In this document: in pieces, positions 19,459 through 27,748 of the stretch | How positions within the stretch are numbered: the stretch's first letter is position 1 | Layout: every line of letters starts with the position of its first letter | NCBI RefSeq assembly: GCF_009755605.1 | Contig: NZ_WPNZ01000001.1 | Location: forward strand, 186,001 to 250,000 | Length of the DNA stretch: 64,000 nucleotides | Origin: Streptomyces typhae | GTDB lineage: Bacteria > Actinomycetota > Actinomycetes > Streptomycetales > Streptomycetaceae | Reading direction: 5' to 3' | Notes under the pieces: generated by a model | Database searches by the model: none | What the model saw: only the letters and a program-made list of their open reading frames with translations | What the model was told of the DNA's origin: nothing | Made by a program: the position numbers and the translations under genes

Positions 19459-20292
19459 TTGGCCACTGGCACGGAACCCCATCTGAAGAAGGGCTCGGCC
19501 CCCGGCGGCGTACGGCACGGCACGCGCGCCGCGATCGCCGCTGCCCATTTGCGGACGGACCGCTGGTGGCTACAGCCCGCCGCGACCGCCGCCGGACTGT
19601 TCGCCTTCGTCGTGTACTCGACATGGCGGGCGTTCGCGAACGCCGACTACTACGAGGCGCCCTACGTCTCGCCGTTCTACTCACCGTGCATCGCGGAGAA
19701 TTGCGAGCCGATGAAGAACGGGCCCAACTGGGAGATCTTCGGCAGCTGGTGGGGCCTCTCCCCCGCCCTGCTCATTCTCATCTTCCCGCTCGGATTCCGG
19801 CTCACCTGCTACTACTACCGCAAGGCCTACTACCGCGGATTCTGGGCGTCACCGCCCGCCTGCGCGGTCGCGGAGCCGCACGCCAAGTACACGGGTGAGA
19901 CGCGTTTCCCGCTGATTCTGCAGAACATCCACCGGTACTTCTTCTACGCGGCGGTACCCGTCGCGGGAATTCTGACGTACGACACCGTGCTCGCCTTCCG
20001 GAACGAGCACTACGAGTGGGGGCACGCCGGTCTCGGCACCCTGGTGTTCCTCGTGAACATCACGCTCATCTGGGCGTACACCCTCTCCTGTCACTCCTGT
20101 CGGCACATCGTCGGCGGAAAGCTCAAGCACTTCTCGATCCATCCGGTGCGCTATCGGATGTGGCGGTGGGTCGGCTGGCTGAACGGCCGGCACATGCTGC
20201 TCGCATGGGCTTCGCTGATCAGCGTCGCGCTCGCGGACTTCTATGTGTATCTCATCGCGTCCGGCGCCTTCGACGACCCGACCCTCTTCTGA
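19459..20292 (+). CDS. sdhC: Succinate dehydrogenase/fumarate reductase cytochrome b membrane anchor
   Basis: This 277-residue membrane subunit anchors the flavoprotein and iron-sulfur subunits and carries heme and quinone sites. I chose the TTG at 19459 because GGAGTGGAG lies just upstream and the product begins MATGTEPHLKK. An upstream in-frame start would add only Arg-rich sequence. About five transmembrane helices are visible, e.g. ATAAGLFAFVVYSTW, ALLILIFPLGFRL, FFYAAVPVAGILTY, TLVFLVNITLIWAY and LLAWASLISVALADFYVY. Histidines at NIHRYF, CHSCRHIVGG and NGRHML are candidate heme ligands. The single large anchor resembles mycobacterial Sdh1 rather than a SdhC plus SdhD pair. It is followed 28 bases later by the flavoprotein gene. 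Confidence 0.85.
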   Translation: MATGTEPHLKKGSAPGGVRHGTRAAIAAAHLRTDRWWLQPAATAAGLFAFVVYSTWRAFANADYYEAPYVSPFYSPCIAENCEPMKNGPNWEIFGSWWGLSPALLILIFPLGFRLTCYYYRKAYYRGFWASPPACAVAEPHAKYTGETRFPLILQNIHRYFFYAAVPVAGILTYDTVLAFRNEHYEWGHAGLGTLVFLVNITLIWAYTLSCHSCRHIVGGKLKHFSIHPVRYRMWRWVGWLNGRHMLLAWASLISVALADFYVYLIASGAFDDPTLF

Positions 20293-20320
20293 CGGAACAA
20301 CGGAACAAAGGGTGCTTCTG

Positions 20321-22333
20321 ATGTCTCAAGTGGAGCGACAGCAGTGGGATGTCGTCGTGGTGGGTGCCGGGGGTGCCGGCCTCCGGGCCGCCATCGAGGC
20401 GCGCGAGCAGGGTGCTCGTACCGCGGTGATCTGCAAGTCGCTGTTCGGCAAGGCGCACACGGTGATGGCCGAGGGCGGCATCGCCGCGTCCATGGGCAAT
20501 GTGAACTCCGGTGACAACTGGCAGGTGCACTTCCGCGACACACTGCGGGGCGGCAAGTTTCTCAACCAGTGGCGCATGGCGGAACTGCACGCGCGCGAGG
20601 CACCCGACCGGGTGTGGGAACTGGAGACCTGGGGCGCGCTCTTCGACCGCACCAAGGACGGCCGGATCTCGCAGCGGAACTTCGGCGGGCACGAGTATCC
20701 GCGGCTCGCGCACGTCGGGGACCGCACCGGACTCGAACTCATCCGCACGCTTCAGCAGAAGATCGTGGCGCTGCAACAGGAGGACAAGCGGGAATTCGGG
20801 AATTACGAGGCCCGGCTGAAGGTTTTCCAGGAGTGCACCGTCACCCGGGTCCTGAAGGACGAGAGCGCGAGCGGCGACGGGCGCGTCACCGGTGCATTCT
20901 GCTACGAGCGCGAGAGCGGGCGGTTCTTCGTCATCGAGGCGCCGAGTGTCGTCCTCGCCACCGGCGGCATCGGCAAGTCCTTCAAGGTGACGTCGAATTC
21001 ATGGGAGTACACGGGCGACGGGCACGCGCTCGCCCTGCTCGCCGGTGCGCCGCTCCTCAACATGGAATTCGTACAGTTCCATCCGACGGGCATGGTCTGG
21101 CCGCCCTCGGTGAAGGGGATCCTGGTCACTGAATCCGTCCGCGGTGACGGCGGGGTGCTGCGCAACTCCGAGGGAAAGCGGTTCATGTTCGACTACATTC
21201 CCGACGTCTTCAAGGAGAAGTACGCCGAGTCGGAGGCGGAGGGCGACCGCTGGTACGAGGACCCGGACCACAACCGCCGCCCACCCGAACTGCTGCCCCG
21301 CGACGAGGTGGCGCGCGCCATCAACGCCGAGGTGAAGGCGGGTCGCGGCTCCCCGCACGGCGGGGTGTTCCTTGACGTGTCGACCCGGATGCCCGCCGAG
21401 GTCATCCGGCGCCGGCTGCCGTCGATGTACCACCAGTTCAAGGAGCTGGCCGACGTCGACATCACGGCCGAGGCGATGGAGGTCGGCCCGACCTGCCACT
21501 ACGTGATGGGCGGCATCGCCGTCGAGTCGGACACGGCGGCGGCGCGCGGCGTCCCCGGCCTGTTCGCGGCCGGTGAGGTGGCGGGCGGTATGCACGGCTC
21601 GAACCGGCTCGGCGGCAACTCCCTCTCGGACCTGCTCGTGTTCGGGCGCCGCGCCGGTCTGTACGCGGCCCGGCACGCCGCCGCGCCGGACGCCGCGCGC
21701 TCGGTGGACGAGGCGCAGGTGGACACGGCGGCGGCGGAGGCCCTGCGTCCGTTCAGCGCCGAGGGCCCGCGGGACGGCACGGTCCCCGAGAACCCGTACA
21801 CGCTGCACCAGGAACTCCAGCAGACGATGAACGACCTGGTGGGCATCATCCGCCGCGAGGGCGAGATGGCCGAGGCCCTGGAGCGGCTCGCGGATCTGCG
21901 GCAGCGCGCACGGCGTGCCGGGGTCGAGGGCCACCGCCAGTTCAACCCCGGCTGGCACCTGGCCCTCGACCTGCGCAACATGCTGCTCGTCAGCGAGTGC
22001 GTGGCGCGGGCGGCCCTGGAGCGGACGGAGAGCCGCGGCGGGCACACCCGCGAGGACCACCCCGGGATGAACCGCGACTGGCGCCGCGTGAACCTGCTGT
22101 GCCGGCTCGCCGAACCGGCCGACGACAGCCCGACGGCAGGACGGCCCGACGTCCGCGCCGAACCGGCCGCAGGCTCGGCCGCGCCCGTCGGCGGCCTCGC
22201 GGCGGCCGAACCGGCCCGCGGCCGCATCGCCCTCACCCGCGTCACCACCGACCCCATCCGACCCGACCTGCTCGCCCTCTTCGACAAGGAGGAGCTGGTC
22301 AAGTACCTGGCCGAAGAGGAGCTCTTCGAGTGA
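20321..22333 (+). CDS. sdhA: Succinate dehydrogenase/fumarate reductase flavoprotein subunit
   Basis: This 670-residue catalytic subunit oxidises succinate to fumarate (or the reverse) with covalently bound FAD. The dinucleotide-binding GAGGAG spans residues 15-20, and His46 in KAHTVMAEGG is the expected FAD attachment site. The substrate site includes GGHEYPRLAHVGDRTG. HGSNRLGGNSLSDLLVFG supplies the conserved Arg and FAD contacts near residues 425-442. The C-terminal helical domain carries ARAALERTESRGGHTREDHP. There is an extra Ala/Pro-rich stretch (about residues 605-635) before the end. The ATG at 20321 was chosen over an upstream in-frame ATG that lies inside the anchor gene. The stop overlaps the iron-sulfur gene start as GTGA. 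Confidence 0.95.
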   Translation: MSQVERQQWDVVVVGAGGAGLRAAIEAREQGARTAVICKSLFGKAHTVMAEGGIAASMGNVNSGDNWQVHFRDTLRGGKFLNQWRMAELHAREAPDRVWELETWGALFDRTKDGRISQRNFGGHEYPRLAHVGDRTGLELIRTLQQKIVALQQEDKREFGNYEARLKVFQECTVTRVLKDESASGDGRVTGAFCYERESGRFFVIEAPSVVLATGGIGKSFKVTSNSWEYTGDGHALALLAGAPLLNMEFVQFHPTGMVWPPSVKGILVTESVRGDGGVLRNSEGKRFMFDYIPDVFKEKYAESEAEGDRWYEDPDHNRRPPELLPRDEVARAINAEVKAGRGSPHGGVFLDVSTRMPAEVIRRRLPSMYHQFKELADVDITAEAMEVGPTCHYVMGGIAVESDTAAARGVPGLFAAGEVAGGMHGSNRLGGNSLSDLLVFGRRAGLYAARHAAAPDAARSVDEAQVDTAAAEALRPFSAEGPRDGTVPENPYTLHQELQQTMNDLVGIIRREGEMAEALERLADLRQRARRAGVEGHRQFNPGWHLALDLRNMLLVSECVARAALERTESRGGHTREDHPGMNRDWRRVNLLCRLAEPADDSPTAGRPDVRAEPAAGSAAPVGGLAAAEPARGRIALTRVTTDPIRPDLLALFDKEELVKYLAEEELFE

Positions 22334-23187
22334 GTACGCGTACGCCTTCCGAAACGGCTTCCGACCAGGGCCCGGCAGAGCGCCCCGACGCGGCGGGCGA
22401 GGGCTCCGAGGCGAACGGGAGCGCCTACGACGCGCGCTTCCGGGTCTGGCGCGGCGACGTCGACGGCGGTGACCTGAGGGACTTCACCGTACGGGTCAAC
22501 GACGGCGAGGTCGTCCTCGACATCATCCACCGGCTCCAGGCCACCCAGGCCCCCGACCTCGCGGTGCGGTGGAACTGCAAGGCGGGCAAGTGCGGTTCGT
22601 GCTCCGCCGAGATCAACGGCCGCCCCCGCCTGATGTGCATGACCCGCATGTCGGTCTTCGGCCGTGACGACGTCATCACGGTGACGCCGCTGCGGGCGTT
22701 CCCTGTGGTGCGGGACCTGGTGACGGACGTGGGCTTCAACTACGAGAAGGCCAGGGAGGTGCCGTCGTTCGTCCCGCCGGAGGACCTCGGTCCGGGCGAG
22801 TACCGCATGATGCAGGAGGACGTGGACCGCTCCCAGGAGTTCCGCAAGTGCATCGAGTGCTTCCTGTGCCAGGACACCTGCCATGTGGTGCGTGACCACG
22901 AGGAGAACAAGACGGCCTTCGCCGGGCCGCGTTTCCTGATGCGCGTGGCCGAACTCGACATGCACCCGCTGGACGCGGCCGCCGCGAGCGGCCTCGACCG
23001 CAAGTCCACCGCCCAGGAGGAGCACGGCCTGGGCTACTGCAACATCACCAAGTGCTGCTCGGAGGTGTGCCCCGAGGGCATCCACATCACCGACAACGCG
23101 CTCATCCCGCTCAAGGAGCGGGCGGTCGACCGCAAGTACGATCCGCTGGTCTGGCTGGGCAACAAGATCCGGCGGCGGCCCACGTAA
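22330..23187 (+). CDS. sdhB: Succinate dehydrogenase/fumarate reductase iron-sulfur subunit
   Basis: This 285-residue electron-transfer subunit passes electrons from FAD to quinone through three clusters. Cys83, Cys88, Cys91 and Cys103 form the [2Fe-2S] ferredoxin-like site (CKAGKCGSC ... MCM). Cys174, 177, 180 and 184 (KCIECFLCQDTC) and Cys237, 242, 243 and 247 (CNITKCCSEVCP) provide the ligands of the [4Fe-4S] and [3Fe-4S] clusters. The GTG start at 22330 overlaps the flavoprotein stop by 4 bases. An acidic, probably disordered lead of about 32 residues precedes the ferredoxin domain. It is the last gene of the operon, followed by the hairpin at 23214-23241. Confidence 0.95.
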   Translation: MSTRTPSETASDQGPAERPDAAGEGSEANGSAYDARFRVWRGDVDGGDLRDFTVRVNDGEVVLDIIHRLQATQAPDLAVRWNCKAGKCGSCSAEINGRPRLMCMTRMSVFGRDDVITVTPLRAFPVVRDLVTDVGFNYEKAREVPSFVPPEDLGPGEYRMMQEDVDRSQEFRKCIECFLCQDTCHVVRDHEENKTAFAGPRFLMRVAELDMHPLDAAAASGLDRKSTAQEEHGLGYCNITKCCSEVCPEGIHITDNALIPLKERAVDRKYDPLVWLGNKIRRRPT

Positions 23188-23213
23188 CGGCCCCCTGGGC
23201 TCCTCGTGCCGGC

Positions 23214-23241
23214 CCGGGGTGGGGGAAATCCCCCACCCCGG
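23214..23241 (+). terminator. Terminator of the sdh operon
   Basis: The perfect 12-base arms 23214-23225 (CCGGGGTGGGGG) and 23230-23241 enclose an AAAT loop 27 bases after the sdhB stop. Confidence 0.85.
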
Positions 23242-23295
23242 ATTCTCCGGATTGCCTCCATGGTGGCGGGCGTACGGCGGCGCCAGCATGGACAC

Positions 23296-24606
23296 ATGAA
23301 CCGCAGCGATCTTCGAAACCCCCGGTCCCCCCGGTCCCCCCGGTCCCCCTGGTCCCCCCGTTCCCGCAAGGGAGCGCTCGCCCTCGGCCTCGCGGTGGCG
23401 ACCGTCCTCGCCGCCGTGACCGCCGCCCCCGCCGCCGCGGACGAGGCGACGGGGGCATCCGGGCAGGACCGGCCGGTGCGGGCGGCGCTGCCCGCGCCGA
23501 CCGGGCCGCACGCCGTCGGCACGTTCTCCACCCGCCTCGTGGACCACTCGCGGCCCGACCCATGGGTGTCCTCGCGGCCGCAGCGGGAGCTGATGGTGAG
23601 CGTCTGGTACCCCGCGCGGGCCTCCGGCGGGCACCGCGTCGCCCCGTACATGGCCCAGGGGGCGGCGGCCCGCTGGAACGCGGCGGAACCGCACGGCGTC
23701 CCCGCGGGCGCCGTCGACTGGGCGGGCATGCGCACGCACGCCCGGGAGGGCGCGCCCCTGAAGAAGGGGGCCGCGGGGCCCGGACGCGGCGGGCGGCTGC
23801 CGGTGCTCCTGTACAGCGCGGGCGCGGGCGACCCGCGTACCTGGGGCACCTCCCTGGTCGAGGAGATGGCGAGCCGCGGCTACGTCGTGGTGACCGTCGA
23901 CCACACCTACGAGTCGCCGGGCGTGCAGTTCCCCGACGGCTCCGTGACGGACGACAAGCCCGTGCGGGACGCGTTCGCGCAGGCAGGGCCCGAGGGGTTG
24001 CCGCGGCTCCTGGAGAAGGTGCTCGGCGTCCGCGTCGCCGACGACAAGTTCGTCATCGACCGGCTCACGTCGCTGCCCCACGGCGTGGGCGACGCGGTCG
24101 ACACCCGGCGTGTCGGCATGTTCGGCCAGTCCGCGGGCGGGATCGCCGCAGCCGAGACCATGTACGAGGACAAGCGCGTGCGGGCGGGCCTGAACATGGA
24201 CGGCACCCTGGAGTACAACGGCGAGCCCGACGGCACGAACCTCATGCCCGTCGCCCGGCACGGCCTGGACCGGCCGTTCGTCCTGATGGGCAGGGACGGC
24301 AGCGACCACACCACCGAACCGTCCTGGGCCCCCTTCTGGAAGCACAGCACGGGCTTCAAGCGGGACCTGACCCTGCGCGGCTCGAAGCACCAGACGTACA
24401 CCGACCTGGCGGCGGTCCTGCCGCAGGCCGGGGTGGGCCGCGATGTCGTCGAGAAGAACATCGGCACCGTCGACCCGGCCCGTGCCACCGCCGCCCAGCG
24501 CGCCTACGTCGCCTCCTTCTTCGACAGGGAGCTGCGCGGCCGCGACGACCACCTCCTGGACGGCCCGTCGGCGCGCTTCCCCGAGGTCCGCTTCGTACGG
24601 CCGTAG
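23296..24606 (+). CDS. Secreted alpha/beta hydrolase, platelet-activating-factor acetylhydrolase-like
   Basis: This 436-residue esterase or lipase-like enzyme carries the nucleophile motif GQSAGG, with Ser279 and a conserved upstream block RLPVLLYSAGAGD (oxyanion region). HGVGDAVDTRRVGM precedes the nucleophile, as in PAF acetylhydrolase/dienelactone-hydrolase relatives. Candidate acid and His residues are in LMGRDGSDHTTEP and SKHQTYTD. The N-terminus starts with an odd Pro-Arg-Ser repeat (NPRSPRSPRSPWSPRSRKG) encoded by a 9-base repeat, then a hydrophobic signal segment (LALGLAVATVLAAVTAAPAAA), so export is expected. The ATG at 23296 was chosen over one at 23260. It is monocistronic after the sdh terminator, and the substrate is unknown. 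Confidence 0.85.
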   Translation: MNRSDLRNPRSPRSPRSPWSPRSRKGALALGLAVATVLAAVTAAPAAADEATGASGQDRPVRAALPAPTGPHAVGTFSTRLVDHSRPDPWVSSRPQRELMVSVWYPARASGGHRVAPYMAQGAAARWNAAEPHGVPAGAVDWAGMRTHAREGAPLKKGAAGPGRGGRLPVLLYSAGAGDPRTWGTSLVEEMASRGYVVVTVDHTYESPGVQFPDGSVTDDKPVRDAFAQAGPEGLPRLLEKVLGVRVADDKFVIDRLTSLPHGVGDAVDTRRVGMFGQSAGGIAAAETMYEDKRVRAGLNMDGTLEYNGEPDGTNLMPVARHGLDRPFVLMGRDGSDHTTEPSWAPFWKHSTGFKRDLTLRGSKHQTYTDLAAVLPQAGVGRDVVEKNIGTVDPARATAAQRAYVASFFDRELRGRDDHLLDGPSARFPEVRFVRP

Positions 24607-24708
24607 CGCCGCGTCCGCCCGGACGGCGAGCCACATGGCGAACCGCCTCGGCCGGGCTGTGCACCACCCCGGTCGCGGTAGGGCAAACAGGGTCATACGC
24701 TGCCCAAT

Positions 24709-26835
24709 GTGACGCCGTCCTCCCGCGCCCCGTCGCACATATCCGCGCGGGCCGCGGCCGCCGTGCTGCTCGGCGTGTGCTGGTTCCCACCGGCGGCGCC
24801 CACGGCGTCCGCCCAGCCCGCCGCGCACACCACCGTGCCGCCCATGGCTGCTGTGGCGCCCCTCGACGACCCGGCGCCCCTGGACCGCTCCGGGCAGGTC
24901 ACCGACAGGACCGGCGCGCTCGGCGACCGCGGCCCGGCCGTCGCCGCGGCACTGGACCAGCTGTACGACGAGCAGCGCGTGCAGTTGTTCGTCGTGTACG
25001 TACGCGACTTCTCCGGCCGCTCCGCGCGGGGCTGGGCCGACGCCACCGCCGACCGGAACGGCCTCGGCGACGACGACGTGCTGCTCGCGGTGGCCACCCA
25101 CGACCGCCGGTACGCGTACACGGTCGACGACGGGTCCCGGCTCACCGACGCCCAGCTCCGGGAGGTCGCCGGCACCGCCGTCGAACCGGCGCTGCGGCAG
25201 AACGACTGGGCCGGGGCGGCGATCGGCGCGGCGAACGGGTACGCGGCGGTGCTCGACGGGCGGCCCGTGCCGACGCCGGCCGTCACTCCGGGCGAGGCCG
25301 ACCCGGGCGGGGGCCGGGCGGCCGCCGACGACGGGGTGGCGGGCGACCTGGCGCTGCCCGTGGTCGCCGCCGGGGTCGCGGGCACCGTCGCCTTCGTCGC
25401 GTACCGGCGCAGGAAGAGGCGCTTCACCACCCGTACGACGCCGGGCCCGGCCACGGGCCCCCGGCCGGTGCCGCTGCCCGAACTCGACGCGACGGCCAGG
25501 GCCCTCCTCGTCGAGACGGACGACGCCGTGCGCACCAGCACCGAGGAGCTGGGCTTCGCCACCGCCCAGTTCGGCGAGGAGGCCGCGCAGCCGTTCACCG
25601 CCGCCCTCGCCGCCGCGCGCGACGAGCTGACCGCCGCGTTCCGGCTCCGCCAGCGCCTGGACGACGCCCACCCCGAGGACGACGCGACGCGGCGCCGCAT
25701 GCTCGACGAGATCGTCGCCCGCTGCACGGAGGCGGGGCACCGCCTGGACGCCGAAGCCGCCGCCTTCGATCAGCTGCGGGCCCTGGAACGCGGGGCGCCC
25801 GCCGCGCTGGAGCACGCCGATTCGGTGTTCCGGCAGGTGGAGGCGCGCGCCGGAGCCGTGCGGAGCACGCTTGACAGCGTGCGCGCCGCGTACGCGCCCG
25901 GCGCCACCGAAGCGGTCGTCGGCAACGTCACCCAGGCCGAGGACCGGCTCCTGTTCGCGGCGGCACAGCTGCGGCAGGCCCGCGACGCGGTGGGCGGGGC
26001 CGACCACGCGCGGGCCGCCGTCCATCTGCGCGCGGCCGAGGGCGCCGTCGACCAGGCCGACACCTTCGTGACGGCGGTGGAGCGCCTCGCCGCCGAGCTC
26101 GCCGAGGCCGCGGCGAGGTTGCCAGGGGCGCTCGGTGAGGCGGAGGCCGACCTCGCGGAGGCGCGCGGGCTCCTGGCGGGCACGGGTGCCGGAGTGCCGA
26201 CCGGTGAGCTGCGCGGCCGGATGGCGCGGGTGGAGGCCGTCGTGGCCGAGGTACGCCGGTCCCTGGCGGCGGGCCGCCCCGATCCCGTCGACGCCCTGCG
26301 CCGCCTGGAGGAGGCGGACGCGGCCCTGGACGCGGCGCTCTCCGGCGCGCGCGCCCGCGAGAGCGCCGACGTGCGCGCCCGCTCCTTGCTCGACCAGGCG
26401 CTCCTCACCGCCCGCAGCGCCGTCGCGGCGGCCACGGACTATGTGACGACGCACCGCGGCGCCGTGGGCAGCGAGGCCCGCACCCGCCTCGCGGAAGGTG
26501 GGCGGCACTTGGCGCGGGCGGAGCGGCCCGCGGACACGGCCGGGCCCGCGGCCGCCCTCGCCGACGCCCAGCGCGCCGACTCCCTCGCCCGCGAGGCCCA
26601 GGCGCTCGCCGAACGGGACGTGCGGGCGTACGGCAATCCGTACGGCGGCCGGGGCGGCGGCACGGGCGGGGCCGTGCTCGGAGGGATCGTCCTCGGGCAG
26701 ATCCTGGGCGGCGGGGGCCGCGGCGGCTTCGGCGGGGGCGGGTCCGCCGGCTCCGGAGGCTTCGGCGGAGGCGGTCCCGGGAGCTTCGGCGGGGGCGGGA
26801 CGCGGGGGCGCAGGGGCGGAGGGGGCCGGTTCTGA
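24709..26835 (+). CDS. TPM-domain membrane protein with long helical region and glycine-rich tail
   Basis: This 708-residue protein has a signal sequence (about residues 12-36). A TPM domain (about 55-180, with DRTGALGDRGPAV and LAVATHDRRYAYTV) follows, then a transmembrane helix near residues 212-232 ending in YRRRKRR. A very long Ala/Glu/Arg-rich helical, probably coiled-coil, region spans about 255-640. It ends in a Gly-rich tail with repeated GGFGGGG. TPM domains occur in membrane-quality and photosystem-repair proteins. The following gene is pspA, a partner suggested by context. The GTG start at 24709 has no strong ribosome site, so an alternative start cannot be excluded. Confidence 0.82.
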   Translation: MTPSSRAPSHISARAAAAVLLGVCWFPPAAPTASAQPAAHTTVPPMAAVAPLDDPAPLDRSGQVTDRTGALGDRGPAVAAALDQLYDEQRVQLFVVYVRDFSGRSARGWADATADRNGLGDDDVLLAVATHDRRYAYTVDDGSRLTDAQLREVAGTAVEPALRQNDWAGAAIGAANGYAAVLDGRPVPTPAVTPGEADPGGGRAAADDGVAGDLALPVVAAGVAGTVAFVAYRRRKRRFTTRTTPGPATGPRPVPLPELDATARALLVETDDAVRTSTEELGFATAQFGEEAAQPFTAALAAARDELTAAFRLRQRLDDAHPEDDATRRRMLDEIVARCTEAGHRLDAEAAAFDQLRALERGAPAALEHADSVFRQVEARAGAVRSTLDSVRAAYAPGATEAVVGNVTQAEDRLLFAAAQLRQARDAVGGADHARAAVHLRAAEGAVDQADTFVTAVERLAAELAEAAARLPGALGEAEADLAEARGLLAGTGAGVPTGELRGRMARVEAVVAEVRRSLAAGRPDPVDALRRLEEADAALDAALSGARARESADVRARSLLDQALLTARSAVAAATDYVTTHRGAVGSEARTRLAEGGRHLARAERPADTAGPAAALADAQRADSLAREAQALAERDVRAYGNPYGGRGGGTGGAVLGGIVLGQILGGGGRGGFGGGGSAGSGGFGGGGPGSFGGGGTRGRRGGGGRF

Positions 26836-26938
26836 CCCTCGTACGCCCGGAGCGCGACCGCCTTCGTACGCCCACACCCCGCACGCCTCAAGAACTCGCA
26901 CGCCTCAAGAACTCGTACGCCCCGAGAAGGAGACAGCC

Positions 26939-27652
26939 ATGGCCAAGCAGACGATCCTCGGGCGGGTGGCGCAGTTGGCGCGGGCCAATGTGCACGCGCT
27001 CCTCGACCAGGCCGAGGACCCGCAGAAGATGCTGGACCAGCTGATCCGCGACTACACCGAGAGCATCCGGGAGGCCGAGCAGGCCGTCGCGACCACGATC
27101 GGTGATCTGCGGTTGCAGGAGGAGGACCACAGGGAGGACCTGGAGGCCGCGGCCGAGTGGGGCGCGAAGGCGCTCGCCGCCAGCAAGAAGGCGGACGTGC
27201 TGAGGGCCGACGGGAACGCGGCGGAGGCGGACCGGTTCGACGGGCTCGCCAAGGTGGCGCTCGGGCGGCAGCTGCGGTCCGAGCAGGAGGCGAGGGACGC
27301 CGAGCCGTCGATCGCCGCGCAGACCGACGTGGTCGGCAGGCTGAAGGACGGCCTGGACACCATGCGGATCAAACTGACGGAGTTGCGGTCGAGGCGGGAC
27401 CAGCTGGTCGCACGGGCGAAGTCCGCGCAGGCGCGCAACCGGATGCTCGACGCGGCCCGCAGCGTGGACGTGCTCGATCCGACGAGCGAGCTGAGCCGGT
27501 TCGAGGAGAAGGTGCGGCGCGAGGAGGCGCGGGCGCTCGGCCGCGAGGAGCTCGCCGCGTCCTCGCTGGACGCGCAGTTCGAGCAGCTGGACAGCCTGAG
27601 CGACACCGCGGAGGTGGAGGCGCGGCTCGCCGCCCTGAAGGCGACCACGTAG
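26939..27652 (+). CDS. pspA: Phage-shock protein A (PspA/IM30 family)
   Basis: This 237-residue, almost wholly alpha-helical coiled-coil protein starts at the ATG 26939 with AAGGAGA eight bases upstream. The N-terminal amphipathic helix (MAKQTILGRVAQLARANVHA) and the EDPQKMLDQLIRDYTESIREA segment are typical PspA signatures, and charged heptads continue to the C-terminus. The family coats and stabilises stressed membranes on the cytoplasmic side. It lies 103 bases after the TPM-domain gene on the same strand and is probably co-expressed with it. It converges with the large phosphatase gene across a 96-base gap full of GGAC/GGGC repeats. Confidence 0.92.
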   Translation: MAKQTILGRVAQLARANVHALLDQAEDPQKMLDQLIRDYTESIREAEQAVATTIGDLRLQEEDHREDLEAAAEWGAKALAASKKADVLRADGNAAEADRFDGLAKVALGRQLRSEQEARDAEPSIAAQTDVVGRLKDGLDTMRIKLTELRSRRDQLVARAKSAQARNRMLDAARSVDVLDPTSELSRFEEKVRREEARALGREELAASSLDAQFEQLDSLSDTAEVEARLAALKATT

Positions 27653-27748
27653 ACCTGCGCGCCGCACGGCCGGGGCGAGCGGACGGACGGACGGGCGGCG
27701 GGCAGACGGACGGGCAGCCGGGCGCGCCGCCGGGCAGCCGGGCGGGCG

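Noticed and set aside
21499..26901. A very long open frame (1800 codons) on the minus strand
   Set aside because: It runs antisense to the sdh, esterase and TPM genes, has no domain, and is a consequence of high GC with few stops in the reverse frame.
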